Assembly: GCF_000003605.2 (NCBI RefSeq)
Contig: NW_003107609.1
Location: forward strand, 57,238-120,746
Reading direction: 5' to 3'
Length of the DNA: 63,509 bases
Source of the DNA: Saccoglossus kowalevskii
Taxonomy: Eukaryota; Hemichordata; Enteropneusta; Harrimaniidae
The notes beneath the pieces are model-generated. The model had not been told where the DNA came from, ran no database searches, and saw nothing but the letters and a program-made list of their open reading frames with translations. Positions within the stretch are counted from its first letter, which is position 1. The number at the start of each line of letters is the position of its first letter. The translations under genes were made by a program, and so were the position numbers. This document shows, one piece after another, positions 50,901-63,108 of the stretch.

Positions 50901-51808
50901 TTAAAACATTTATCGGTAGTTCTCCTACATGTATTCCACGTTAGCGCCCTCAAACTTAGACCTTAAAAATGACAACAGAATCAAAAGAAAAAATACAGGG
51001 AAATATTTTGTTAGCGCCCTCTATAGTTGGAGCTAGGAATAAATTATCTTTTGTAACAGCTTTTACTGTCAGTTTACAAATTCCATCACACACGATGCAT
51101 GAAACATTTAATTTCAACTCATCAAATAGCAGCTGTTTTCTCTTTTTATATGCTGTGGTTATCATAAACAACAAAACTTGTGTTAGCCGACCCTTCAATT
51201 AAACATGGGAATAAATTTTATTTAGCGATATAGCTCGGCAATTACACTCTGCTTTCCCATTCTTCAACCCCCTCCAGAGATTTATTTCTGCTCTCAAAAT
51301 GAATATTATTTTTAGAACCTGTCATTTTTTTCACTTGTAGTTTTGGCTTCTTATTCTTTTTCGTCCGCAATATGCCAATTATTTTAGTACTTTTCATGAC
51401 AAGGATCTGATGGATAAATTAGTTAGCCGATCTATATTAAAAAAAAAATCTCTGTGTGATGTTTCTTTTTGATCTGATGAGCAATTAAAAAATTACATTT
51501 AACCAAAATGTTGCCATTCTCCCAACTTAAGTCAGTTTATAATGAAGAGTGTACAAGTGTATCATTTGAAATAAGATCAAGCAGACAAAATGGCGCTTAC
51601 CAAACATAACACTACTATGTAACTATACTTCTGTTTGTGTTTTACAGAACTGGAATATCGCATTGATTTTGAATTGCGGGAAGGTAGCATGGAGAACGCC
51701 TATATATCGGCCTTGACCTCGCATACATCATACTGGACTTCGGCAGACGTGGTATTGTTTGTGCTTGCCCATTTGTTTCCAGACTATATGATAAACAACG
51801 AGTCATAA
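30037..51808 (+). CDS. DDHD1: DDHD1-type phosphatidic acid-preferring phospholipase A1 (12 exons, 889 aa)
   Basis: Intracellular PA-PLA1 that hydrolyses phosphatidic acid and phosphatidylinositol at the sn-1 position. Exons: 30037-30736, 35154-35318, 38542-38670, 39394-39541, 39861-40089, 41077-41342, 44476-44554, 45648-45797, 46806-47034, 47594-47863, 49170-49313, 51648-51808; they sum to 2670 bases with all phases matching. The N-terminal ~160 residues are acidic and low-complexity. A WWE-like region starting VRWFYRE spans about 163-235. Then come VDWNSLTEIYFYSD, HLVFVIHGIGQKM and FLPVEWRS. The lipase motif SHSLG puts the nucleophile at Ser493. The DDHD domain starts about 573 (FCLGSPLAVFL) and ends near LEYRIDFELREG and TSHTSYWTSADV. 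Length is close to human DDHD1 (about 900 aa); DDHD2 and SEC23IP fit less well. A Ser-rich insert (about 700-788) is poorly conserved. The 33-nt segment at 50281 may be an optional exon. Confidence 0.96.
31278..32050. mobile_element. MITE with long inverted arms and TA target, copy 2 (773 bp)
   Basis: TA|CAGCAAGTCTCAG at the left and CTGAGACTTGCTG|TA at the right are exact inverses. The arms extend for about 150 bases, as in copy 1 at 28331. Interior sequence ('gatggctaccyccatatagt') is also shared with copy 1. It sits in DDHD1 intron 1. No transposase is encoded. Confidence 0.88.
32380..32700 (+). repeat. Dispersed repeat with internal duplication
   Basis: Two sub-units carry 'cttggtacatagatg' followed by 'cctaatttgcatatta' or 'cctaatttgtatatta'. 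A related stretch lies at about 41530-41650 ('gaaacttggtacatgtgttc' and 'ctaatttgcata'). Non-coding and in DDHD1 introns. Confidence 0.6.
32887..32926. repeat. Poly-C/poly-A homopolymer tract
   Basis: A run of C followed by more than 25 A in DDHD1 intron 1. Similar shorter C/A or G tracts occur near 38282, 38955, 22423, 23436, 26493 and 55590. Confidence 0.85.
34298..34509. mobile_element. TACYGTAAAA-ended MITE, family i, copy 1 (212 bp)
   Basis: Starts TACTGTGAAATACTTTATTT and ends in the inverse, AAATAAAGTATTCCACAGTA. Subterminal 'ttcgctggaa' motifs and their inverses pair along the arms. Homologous to 35538-35733 and 48320-48530. DDHD1 intron 1. Confidence 0.85.
35538..35733. mobile_element. 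TACYGTAAAA-ended MITE, family i, copy 2 (196 bp)
   Basis: Starts TACTGTAAAATACTTTATTT and ends AAATATTTTACAGTA. It matches copy 1 throughout apart from a short internal deletion ('gggtgttttcactgattttt' against 'gtatggaatttattttcact' in copy 1). DDHD1 intron 2. Confidence 0.85.
35988..36392 (+). repeat. Dispersed repeat, copy B, with fold-back left part
   Basis: Matches 15508-15916. Its first ~160 bases form an imperfect hairpin: 'atacctcaaagtattcatga' with 'agacagtac' near 36013-36042 pairs with 'gtactgtctgagtgcatact' followed by 'ttgaggtat' near 36085-36113. It overlaps a chance 87-codon ORF. DDHD1 intron 2. Confidence 0.8.
41849..42858 (+). repeat. 323-bp tandem repeat, three copies
   Basis: The anchor 'aaggccga' recurs at 41933, 42256 and 42579, an exact spacing of 323 bases. 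Each unit carries 'ggatctcagt', 'catggacggattttgtt', 'atggccga' and 'cattttgttttaaag'. A diverged single copy lies at about 49540-49755, in the intron before the last DDHD1 exon. The short ORFs on both strands are side effects of the repeat. DDHD1 intron 6. Confidence 0.92.
45511..45595 (+). repeat. Dispersed repeat shared with 24595-24690
   Basis: Contains 'ccataatgcattgcatatat' and 'gctcagtag', in the same order as the copy at 24595. Short and diverged; DDHD1 intron 7. Confidence 0.55.
48320..48530. mobile_element. TACYGTAAAA-ended MITE, family i, copy 3 (211 bp)
   Basis: Starts TACCGTAAAATATTTTATTT and ends AAATAAAGTATTTTACAGTA. The interior matches copies 1 and 2. DDHD1 intron 10. Confidence 0.85.
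49001..49091. mobile_element. TACYGTAAAA-ended MITE, family ii, copy 1 (91 bp)
   Basis: Starts TACCGTAAAATCTGTATTAG and ends in the inverse, CTAATACAGATTTTACAGTA. The arms nearly meet, leaving only ~35 bases between 'gaagccgc' repeats. A longer copy is at 54550-54733. DDHD1 intron 10. Confidence 0.85.
49540..49755 (+). repeat. Diverged single copy of the 323-bp repeat
   Basis: Shares 'gaccttgatgcac', 'ttcaaaatggcc', 'tggtcattttgttttaa' and flanking order with the array at 41849-42858. DDHD1 intron 11. Confidence 0.65.
50281..50313 (+). CDS. Candidate 33-nt cassette exon of DDHD1
   Basis: 'atttatccag' precedes and 'gtaactgt' follows a 33-base segment that reads in phase between exons 11 and 12 (both junctions phase 1). 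It would add eleven residues, roughly ASVFKDAHLYK, without a stop or frameshift. The full-length model closes without it, so it would be optional. A chance match is possible; the acceptor is only moderately pyrimidine-rich. Confidence 0.35.
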
Positions 51809-54549
51809 AGTTGTGATCTTTACGTCAGCTGAAGTTTATCATTTTCCAATTCAATTTGACTAGCTGCATCTATGAATTTTTCTATATCAAGGAAAGAAGT
51901 TGTGTTTCAAGCAGTTGATTCTGGTTTCCATAGAGTCCAGACATTTGCAGATTTGAAGGTCCTGCATTCTATGTCAACTGGGAACTCCCTTTTGCAGCAT
52001 TCAGGAGGTTGCTGGGAATTCAATCCTGCTTAGAGAGGAGAGAGATTGAAGCTATGCATTTCTGAGAATATGCAAACATAGATGTCATTAGAAAACTTTG
52101 TGTTTTTTTATTGTTAAAACTCATTACACAGCTGCTGTATTTGCACTATTGGTAGCACATGTGTTTACGTAGATGACAGGTGAGTGTCTATGGTCAAAAT
52201 ACATCATATTTTAATGAGCCAGTATACAATTAATGCTATTTTTTGGTTTATTTACTTTTTTATTGGAGATGTGCTTCTAATGGAAGAAATACGGTAAACT
52301 TCAGATCAAATTTCGGTCAGTAACCTTTACAGTACCAAAAATGTACATTTTATCATTCTTAAATGCGACTTAAAAGTGCCTCAAAAATATTTCATTTTTT
52401 GTTGTTGCAAAATAGAGTGAAATAAATGTTTTTCAAAATTTATTTTCAAAAATGCTGTAATATTGAGTTTTCCTCCTGGTTGTTTTTTTTGACTCCTCAG
52501 TAGATTTTAGTTAATGTTTGTTGAAGAAATTGAGTTTATTTGGCTTTAATCCTCATTACGAGTGACAGTATCCATTTACAGAATCATAACAATGGGGACA
52601 CTTCAATGGTAAATGTGCATATAATTTTTTTTTCTTTTCACTAAAAAGTAAAATATATTTTAGGCAATGACTTTAAAATCGGTACAGAATTCCCCTTTAT
52701 ATTGCATTGCCATGCATAGATCAAAATCTTTAAAATATGTAATTGATAAAATATCACGATTATCATATTNNNNNNNNNNNNNNNNNNNNNNNNNNNNNNN
52801 NNNNNNNNNNNNNNNNNNNNNNNNNNNNNNNNNNNNNNNNNNNNNNNNNNNNNNNNNNNNNNNNNNNNNNNNNNNNNNNNNNNNNNNNNNNNNNNNNNNN
52901 NNNNNNNNNNNNNNNNNNNNNNNNNNNNNNNNNNNNNNNNNNNNNNNNNNNNNNNNNNNNNNNNNNNNNNNNNNNNNNNNNNNNNNNNNNNNNNGTTTGT
53001 ATATGTATGAGACATGGACATATTTCGCTCTGATTGATGTCACATGTTTTATCCTTTGATTTCCTCTTCATTGCACTATTAAAACCATTCTGTAATTGCA
53101 AACCTGTTTGAAGAAAGCGGCTTTATGGATACCCATTAAAACCGCTCCATCAAATCACCAGGATATACTGTGATATAGCTTGCACTGCAGCTGAAGTCTG
53201 TCGTGCGTATTTAAATCATATTTGCGCATAAAATTCCACTGATTGGTTTTCCACTCGGTAGGGGGTATTTGTAGCGGCACTAATTGTACATGTTACTTAT
53301 TGAACCTGTCGCAGCGTGATGCACAGTACACGATAGTTGACTTATCTATACAAGTGCAGCTGAGCGAGTGTGATTTACTAGTAGAAAAAAAAACACATGT
53401 AACAATGAACTTTTTGGAGGGTATTGACTGTGAGGTCAGACCACAAATTGTAATAATGCACACTGATGTTCATGTTTGATGGTGTACATTTTTTAGACTT
53501 TAGATATAGCTCTTGAAAACTTTTAACTTTTTTCATGTAAGATGATGGTTCTATTTACAAATTATATTGCCATGTGGCAGGGTCTCTCCTCACTTAGTCT
53601 TCGTGCTACTTCTTGTTGTAGCTTAATAAACATGTTGACAGTCATGGCAGCCATGTGCCGCCCATAATATGCTTTTGGAGGAGTCTTCTCACTGGTACTA
53701 TTTATGTTTTATTTACATTGTTGTTAAGTATTTCTATACCCTTGGTGCAAATTTGTAAATATTTTTGGGAATGACATATCAATTGTATTTTACCAGTATA
53801 TAAATGCTTTCTGTACATACACGCCAATTATGATAATTGGTTCTGTCTTCTCATTGTCAATCGTTATTGCTGGAGCTATTTTCCAGATGCCCAGCATATA
53901 TCAATGTAACAATATGACTGACTTCTTTGTATCCTGTTAGTTTGTACAGTGGATCCTGAACTCCAAAACTTATTTCATTTATGATTGACAGCTTCATTTA
54001 AGGTTTTAATTCAAATTTGTTTACTATTCCAAACTTGTCTGTATCTGATACACACTGGAGAATTATCAAAGAGTTATTTGATTAGTGACACACTTTAAAA
54101 TTATATTTTCTTGTCGTACTGACAGAGTATTTGTCTTTCTGTAGTGCAATCTTTATTTACACAGACCAGGGTAGGGTTAAATTTATAGTACCCTTTTTTT
54201 CTGTCAGGTAGCTACTTTTGTTTTATATACTTAAACTATTAAAAATTATTGATTATTTTAAAGAGAAATATTATAGAGAAATATTTGATTCGAGAATAAC
54301 TTTTTTTTGCCAAAATTGGTTAATCTGTTGCGTTTTAAAGCCAGTACCAGTTTCTACTAGATATAAGCTATAGTAGTTTAACTGAAATCAATTATTTTTA
54401 CCGTTCAATTTGTTATATTATTTTCCAAACTGTTGCTGCTAAATTTATCTCAATTGTAAAATTGATGCTGTTAATTTAAATAAATTTATAGCATAGGAAA
54501 CTGCCTTATAACATTCTCTGTCACGGTTACATTGTGTTTTTTTGTATCA
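51809..54549. other. DDHD1 3' UTR and intergenic DNA, with a gap
   Basis: Non-coding sequence after the DDHD1 stop. AATAAA near 52420 is a candidate polyadenylation signal. A 225-base N gap lies at 52770-52994. No credible ORF or RNA gene was seen. Confidence 0.5.
52770..52994. other. Assembly gap (225 N)
   Basis: Run of N downstream of DDHD1. Reading frames crossing it are artefacts. Confidence 0.99.
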
Positions 54550-54733
54550 TACTGTAAAATCTGTATTAGAAACCGCGGCTTCTATTAAAATGGTACAATG
54601 CAACAGAGAGGATGCGGCTTCTATTAGAGCGTCTACACATATGAGAAATGGTGAATTTTTGGTTCTCAATTGTTCAAAAAGAATGGGTGCGACTTCTATT
54701 ATGGATGCGGCTTCTAATACAGATTTTACGGTA
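54550..54733. mobile_element. TACYGTAAAA-ended MITE, family ii, copy 2 (184 bp)
   Basis: Starts TACTGTAAAATCTGTATTAG and ends CTAATACAGATTTTACGGTA. It carries four 'gcggcttctatta'-like segments and the string 'aatggtacaatgcaacagag', which appears inverted in the 91-bp copy. Its inverted structure gives overlapping ORFs on both strands, which are not genes. Confidence 0.85.
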
Positions 54734-55800
54734 GTAGTATTTTGTGGTACAGTACATATATTTGTCATTATGTAAGTGGTGGTGATATATGTTACGTAAT
54801 TAACGGTGTCAATTTTGTCTATATATTTCCAGTTCTTAGCGTAATTGATTTTAAAACACCTTCTCCCATGTGATATATGCCTGGTGGTTACCCCACTGTC
54901 TAGTCAATATGTACACACATCCATAAAAAAATAAGAAGAAAAAAACACTGATCGTTGTACAACAGGTCAATATGTGCAACTGTTTTTACATTCTTTGCCC
55001 TGCACTGATTTACAAATTGGTTGGTTTCTACAGTAAACACTGCAGTTCCACACTTCCAGTCCACACTGGTGCTAATGTAAATATACAGAGAACTATTTTG
55101 AAAACATTGAGTGTTTTTAAAACCTATCAATGATTGACCGAAGACTAGTGTTTATGATAACACAGAAAATGTATATAAAAAAAAAAAAATGTACCGTACT
55201 TGAAAATTTGGCAAATTAAACAAAATGCTTTTGTTGAAGAGAATGTAAATCTGTGTTTTTATTCTCCACCCCCCCTTCTCATCTTAAAGTTGATCAAATG
55301 CAGAGTGTTTTGCATATTTATAATTCCGTTATCTTGAGTTGAGTTGAATATAACTTCTATATGGCACTCATCAATCTTGTGTTGCCTCACAGAGAACTTG
55401 CTGTGAACTGTGCATTTATGTAACAAATATCAGTCATCTCATGGGGGTTATATATTCGCTTTAACATGTTTGCATTTTAGTCTAGCTACAATTCCAAAAA
55501 TGTGCTATGTATTTACTTTCTTAAGCGCCACAATGCTAAAAATGTTAAACACATTCAATTGACTTAGAATTCAATTCTCAACCACAACCCCCCCCCCCCT
55601 CCACAGCAACACCATGTGCTTGCATGTATCTTCGCTAATACCTTTACCCCTACTTTATAAATCTTTTTGTAACAAAACACAATCTTATTGACATAAGCTT
55701 CTAATTTCTTTTTTGAAAAGAAAAGAACCAATTGAGTCTTGAATTGTTTATTCACTCATTGGTGAAAAATCTTTCCCAAAAAATGTTTCCATGGCAACCG

Positions 55801-56380
55801 GACCCACATCTCTACCAAAATGTCATGAGAATCGTTCACGTACGCCATTTTCTAAACAAACTCACTTGTCAGAAACATGCACTAATTTTTACCAAACTAG
55901 ACTTTGGTAATGCACTTTTGTGTTGTCTACCAAATGAGCATATTTAAACCACTTCAACATAAAATGCAGAATGCACTGCCAGACTTATTTAAAAGTAATC
56001 ATAAACGTGACCATATCACACCGATCATCCAAGATTTACACTGTCCTCGAAGTTGTTCATAGAATTAATTTCAGAATTGTATGCATTACCGACAAAGTTC
56101 TCAATAACCTTTCATCAAGTTTTTTTTTATCCGAATCCATACATCCAATCCTTGTTCTTCTCTCGTTCAGCTAAATGAATGTTACACACTACTTGCATTT
56201 ATTGGAGGAAGTACTTTTTCGCGGACAGCACTCGTCTGTGAACGACTTGCATCAAAAATCACAAATTTCAGAAAAAGTCTGAAAAATCATGTTCAATAGA
56301 GCGTTTAACATTTAATTGTACAACGGCACTAAACAGTACTCCGTATTGGGTTTTGGCGCTATATAAATTCTTTTGAATAA
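55801..56380 (+). mobile_element. Decayed non-LTR retrotransposon 3' end
   Basis: Translation, with several frame changes and stops, resembles the C-terminal end of LINE reverse transcriptases of the CR1/L2 type. TKLDFGNALLCCLPN corresponds to the conserved 'LDYCNSLLYGLP' region, followed by a segment like 'KRDHITPIIQDLHC'. The stretch ends with 'tttggcgctatataaa', a common LINE 3'-terminal motif. It is clearly inactive. The upstream part of the element was not found. Confidence 0.75.
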
Positions 56381-58012
56381 TTGGAACGATTCAACCTGTT
56401 TGAACAATTCAATGTTCAAATACAAACACTGAGATACTTACACCATAGAAGTAAGTTTAGTATGTATAAATTGAGTGTTTTGAGACATTCAGTTTGTGGG
56501 GAAAGTTGTAATGCAAAGAACAAATTGTGTATGCTGTCTGAACATAGCGGCTTTATGCTGTTAACTTACCGTGCAAAGTTGTGTAAAACGATTGCAAAGT
56601 CGGTAGATGTATGTCTATATTTGACCTATATTTGTTGGCTTATCGAACTCTGCAATTGTAAAGTCGAAAAAAATGAATAAAAGCCAGATGAAAGCATCCT
56701 ATAGTTGCAGATAGTCACATAAGCTGACCCTGACCGTAAAATGTTGAAAAAACAGCGTGCAAAATTGTGAAAAGCGATTAAAAGTTGGTAGATATGCTTG
56801 TATATTTGACCTAGATTGTGTACAGATTGGATTCGGATCCAAATCGACCAAGCAGTCCTTGTTTTATGTTTCATTTCATTCGAGCAGATCGTTTTGGATG
56901 TTATTGAATTAGCAAATTTGCGACTTCTTTTCAAACTGTTACTAGACATCAAACGACTATTACATCTTATTTCATTTGAATTAAATGTACACAAAAGCAA
57001 GACAACGTGATTGGGTAATTAATACGCAAATTAGCGGAATAATAAGCACAAGTTACAAACGTGTTTACCGAGTTGCATTTAGTTATCAACATCAATATCA
57101 ACATCGACAGATATTTGACACGTCATGATGTGAGGTTTAAACCTCTTGTGCAAACACGACGTATTACTTTTTCTTTAGAATGTTCGCTAACTTTCCACTT
57201 ATACTATTAAATCAAGTTTGTATGAACTTGCGAGTCGAGTATTAATAGTTCTGTACATCTCGTACATCATTAGATGCCAGGCACTATTGGTTAGGCGTAT
57301 GTTTTACACCAGTAACGAGAGGCAATAAAACCGTACTGAACTGAATGTGATATACGCATCGGACTAGTAGGCTTGTATACGATGGAGATCGCATTCCAGC
57401 AAGTATCGACGATTATTCTGACCGATACGAAGTAGACGCTGTCATTTTGAATGTGTTACCAGTAAACCTCAAATATACTGAAATATCTTTTCATTATACA
57501 TCCGATCTTCGTAATAAAATTATTGCGTTCAATGGCGAGACTACTACACCCCTCCCAAGTAATGCCACCCGCATACTATCAGTATAAAACCCGGGGAAAG
57601 TTTTTTTTTACGATATCGTAACTTTCGAACAGGATTTGTCCACGCATCAAACCTCAGACCACTTCTGAGATCAAACATACCAACAACAGTAGCGGAGACC
57701 ACGGGAGCTTGTGAACACACGCCGAAAGCCCCTAGAGCTAGCACGCACTTCTCGCGTTGTTCTCGCTATAGGGGCTTCGCCGTGATTTAACCTACCCACG
57801 TGACAGGGACTCCACCCTCATCGTGTATATACGTTCGCTGACACGCACACCGGGACAATGAAAAGTGAAAAGTGGCCAGTTATTAATTACTATATCCATT
57901 TTGGTAGATGTCACATTATTTACCGCCACTTCGCAGATAGCATGTACAATACTTGGCATACTAAAATAAACGTGCGGAAACATAAATCAATACAACGTAT
58001 TTAGACACCAGC
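56381..58012. other. Intergenic region, no gene seen
   Basis: Short ORFs only. An inverted repeat, 'gccgaaagcccctagag' near 57721 and 'ctataggggcttcgccg' near 57766, surrounds GC-richer sequence that could be regulatory. No coding similarity was recognised. Confidence 0.45.
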
Positions 58013-58018
58013 TTTATT
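58013..58018 (-). terminator. Polyadenylation signal AATAAA for the ankyrin gene
   Basis: AATAAA on the minus strand lies about 760 bases after the stop at 58780. It would define a long 3' UTR containing the ATT-rich stretch near 58170-58200. Confidence 0.5.
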
Positions 58019-58779
58019 TTAAAAACAAGACGAGCATAACATTCGCTTATCTCATGAAACGTGATACGGTTGGAAAGATCATCTTCCAATATCTAACAAT
58101 TTGAATATCCACTTTCAATTTAGCGTACACGTGTCGTGATTAAACCTCAAATAAGAATACTTCTTGTATTATATATAAATAATAATAATAATATTTGTTA
58201 TTATAATAATTAACTGAATTGATTATCACAGTGAATACGATGACTCTCAGATTCCAACCGGGATTCCACATTATAGAAAGTGAATCACCATTACTAGTAT
58301 CTAGTAACCGTGCTATTATTCACCAATGAAATAAACCAATTTACAAACATCACAGGAACCAATCAAAATGATGCATAAACTTGCTTTGCGAAGTCAGATT
58401 AGTCCAGCAAAGCTCTAAAACGTTCAGTTAACAAAATGATAAAATTTTGAGTAAATTTGTCATTAGAGTAAAAAACACATAAATTTATCGCTATACGCGT
58501 GATTAGTCCAATCATTATGTGCATCGTGGTTGTACTAACTCCCCCTATCCATATATCCATTATTAAGCCTCTGATTCAGAACACACGTTTGTGAATTAGT
58601 TCGGCAAGCCAGGAATTCCAACGTTAACAAAACATGTCCTTTAAAAAATGAAAGTAGATGAACACTCCTGTCCGGTAACCAACCAGTGACCCCTCAGGTG
58701 GCGCCATGCTTCATGTTCGTCAACATGCCCTGGCTTATATATACAATGTACTAACAAAACTATGACTCCATCTTTCGTC

Positions 58780-59054
58780 TCAGCGCAATAATTCCGTAAT
58801 CTCCGTATAGTTATCGTTGACTAGATCCACGGCCAACTTAGCGTCATTCGTCATCATCGTTTTGTCAGCGCCTCGTATCACCAAGTACCTGACAATATCA
58901 AGTTGGCCACCCACGGCGGCGTGGTGTAACGCAGTCCATCCTCCATCCATGGGACAATTGATCCGGGCGCCTGCGCGGACCAAACGACGTACGCCCAACA
59001 TGTCGCTTTCCCGCACGGCGTTAATCAATTCCAGTGCCTTCTCTTGGTCAACGT
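58780..59054 (-). CDS. Last exon of an ankyrin-repeat protein (PPP1R27-like)
   Basis: The minus strand has an acceptor ('tttctcgactgtag') followed by 275 coding bases and a stop. It encodes about 90 residues with two ankyrin repeats: SDMLGVRRLVRAGARINCP, then GGWTALHHAAVGG followed by QLDIVRYLVIRGADK. The end (AVDLVNDNYTEITELLR) resembles the C-terminus of PPP1R27 and related PP1-regulatory ankyrin proteins. The small size and ending favour that group, but ankyrin repeats are too general to be sure. Codon GAC is split by the intron. A possible first exon is at 60537-60603. Confidence 0.75.
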
Positions 59055-60536
59055 CTACAGTCGAGAAACAAACAAAAAATGGTACATTTTTAATACACAT
59101 CGTGATATACATACACCACGATACAGGACGAATTATTGAATCCAATTAGAGTAAACATCGAGAGTAACGCACCATTTACTTGGATATGCCATGTATAAAT
59201 AACCCTGGGTCATTTCCCTAAGCGAACGTGTTAATTCCATCCGATACTATGTTGTACCGTGGAACCTTAGATGGGAACTAGCATGCCGGCTTGTCGAGTT
59301 TTCTTTTCAAATTCCAATTCGTTTGTCATAAAAAATAATTCAAATGATAATTCTAACTCGATCTCATAAACCACGGGCGCGCCCTGATCCAAGCTAGCTT
59401 CTTTGAATCAAGCTCAATGGTTCCACCGCTTGGGGTCATCGGGCGCATATTACGTTTCCGTTTAACGTTTCACGGAAACGGCTAAACGGTCCTCATTTGT
59501 CAAACATGTCTACGACAAATCAATCAATCAACGTTATCGTTGTCTTGAGTACAAGACCCTTTGCACTCGGGGTTGTGGCAAATATTCCAGCATTTGTATC
59601 ATTTTCCCTTTGTTTGACACTAGCCGTCAGAAAATTTATTTGTGACAGAACGTTTTCCGGTTGAGTTTCTCATTTCTGTATTGTTTGTATCATAACATAT
59701 TTGAACGATCAAAAAAACGTGCGTCGATGTTGGTGTTTATCTATCATGTAAAGATAGCTTTGTATAGCTAAGCAAATACTTATTTGCGAAAACCAGTTAA
59801 ACATTTTCGAAAGTGTTACAACCTTGCCCGTAATGTGGAAATATGGGTAACTAAGCAATACCTCAACTGCATAAATAAAACATGATAAAAAAAAACACCC
59901 AGTTAATATGCGCAGATTATCAGAAGAGTGATATTAAAACCCCAGTGATAATTAATAATTTCACAGTACTTCCCAACGGACGGTATTCAGTACTGGGCTG
60001 GACGCTTTGTACATTTCTGCCATGGTATCTAACCAAAGAATTGTTATTGTTAAAATGTAAATATCGCTGTCATTTTGCAATTTCAACGCAACAGAATACA
60101 ATTTATCCCATCGATCAATGATGCACACCTGACCAGTCTGTATCAACATCACTCAATGCATATGCAACACCCAAATACACGATAGTGTATTGTAACCGTG
60201 TTAACATCTGCTGAATTGTAATATTACCCCCAAAAACCCCTCAGAAATGATCAAAACTTTGATTGCCTTTAAAAAAAACTGAAATTTTTACTGAAGCTGT
60301 GTTACTTTTACAAAGTACATTCTAATTAGCACCATCTGATTTAAAGCTGGAGGGGTTTCATACGCCGTGTGGGACTCATTACGGATCGTCCGGTAACGCG
60401 GCGACTGCAACGCTTCCAGTGTTGAATGACGCGGTAAACGTGATAACTAAACGACGTAGTGCGATACCAACATTATTTTTTATATATTGCATATATTTCA
60501 TATATTGTATTAGCATTAAAGAGGGAGGGTCGTCAC
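59055..60536 (-). other. Upstream intron or intergenic DNA of the ankyrin gene
   Basis: No exon was recognised in this stretch. The ORFs at 59882-60152 overlap on opposite strands and look random. An AT-rich area alternates with short GC-richer segments near 59380-59480. Confidence 0.4.
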
Positions 60537-60603
60537 CTGCGCACGCGCAGGAACTGAGTCCGAAGCGACGATAACAACACATGCTAAAAACGCAAAGGCT
60601 CAT
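60537..60603 (-). CDS. Tentative first coding exon of the ankyrin gene
   Basis: On the minus strand an ATG at 60603 opens a 22-codon frame ending 'GCA G|gtgacg', whose phase fits the acceptor at 59054 exactly. The joined product would be about 113 aa. NRF-1 sites at 60538-60549 and about 60648-60658 mark the area as a promoter. The exon sequence is Cys-rich and unlike known ankyrin-protein starts, and one in three random donors would fit in phase. The true 5' end may lie elsewhere or outside the window. Confidence 0.25.
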
Positions 60604-60658
60604 GCGTAGACGCTTGTTTGCAAACAATGACACGCTATGGCCATCTGACGCATGCGCA
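60538..60658. promoter_or_regulatory. NRF-1 site cluster
   Basis: TGCGCACGCGCA at 60538-60549 is an exact NRF-1 consensus (YGCGCAYGCGCR). ACGCATGCGCA at 60648-60658 is a near match. Such pairs mark housekeeping promoters. The likely target is the minus-strand ankyrin gene. Confidence 0.5.
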
Positions 60659-60681
60659 GGCAACGACTCCCCCGCTTTAAA

Positions 60682-60918
60682 TACTGTAAAACATGTTGAA
60701 AAAGCGGCATGCAATTATAGCGAATTGTGGTAAAATGACGTAATAGCGAAATGTTGATTTAGCGAATCTCTCTTGTAATTGTTGATGTCTTTGTTTGGCG
60801 GTCATTTTGAATTGATAATAAAGTCATTCATTTTTAGCGACATCTTGAAATAGCGAATCAGTTCTCTCGCTAAATTCGCGAAAAAGACATGCTCGCGAAA
60901 AAGACATGTTTTACAGTA
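60682..60918. mobile_element. hAT-type MITE with 8-bp target duplication, family iii (237 bp)
   Basis: The element starts TACTGTAAAACATGT and ends ACATGTTTTACAGTA. It is flanked on both sides by GCTTTAAA (60674-60681 and 60919-60926), a perfect 8-bp duplication as produced by hAT transposases. Inside are at least five TAGCGA(A) motifs (60718, 60744, 60760, 60835, 60851) plus an inverse copy near 60867, which look like subterminal transposase-binding repeats. It encodes no protein. Confidence 0.9.
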
Positions 60919-61154
60919 GCTTTAAATAGCGTCCATTCTAGAGTTGCGCGGTCTGACATTGTATATATCCTGACACAGACCGTGACGATGTCTTAAATAC
61001 AGAGGCACTAATATTTGGGATAATTCACTACGCGAGTCCGCAGCATTTGCGAATTGCTTCGAATATATATACATGTATATATAATCCCTGAAATGTTTAA
61101 TTGAACACAATGTTGATGTCTATTTCAAATTGTTGTGATGATTTAAATGTATTG

Positions 61155-63064
<1,910 letters not shown>

Positions 63065-63106
<42 letters not shown>
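63065..63106. repeat. (TA)n microsatellite, about 21 units
   Basis: Pure TA dinucleotide run of 42 bases. The ORFs crossing it on either strand contain Ile-Tyr repeats and are artefacts. Confidence 0.97.

Positions 63107-63108
<2 letters not shown>

Noticed and set aside
54542-54775. 77- and 73-codon ORFs on opposite strands
   Set aside because: Produced by the inverted structure of the family ii MITE.
55801-56380. Functional reverse transcriptase gene
   Set aside because: Several stops and frame changes in a short tail; only a dead LINE remnant.
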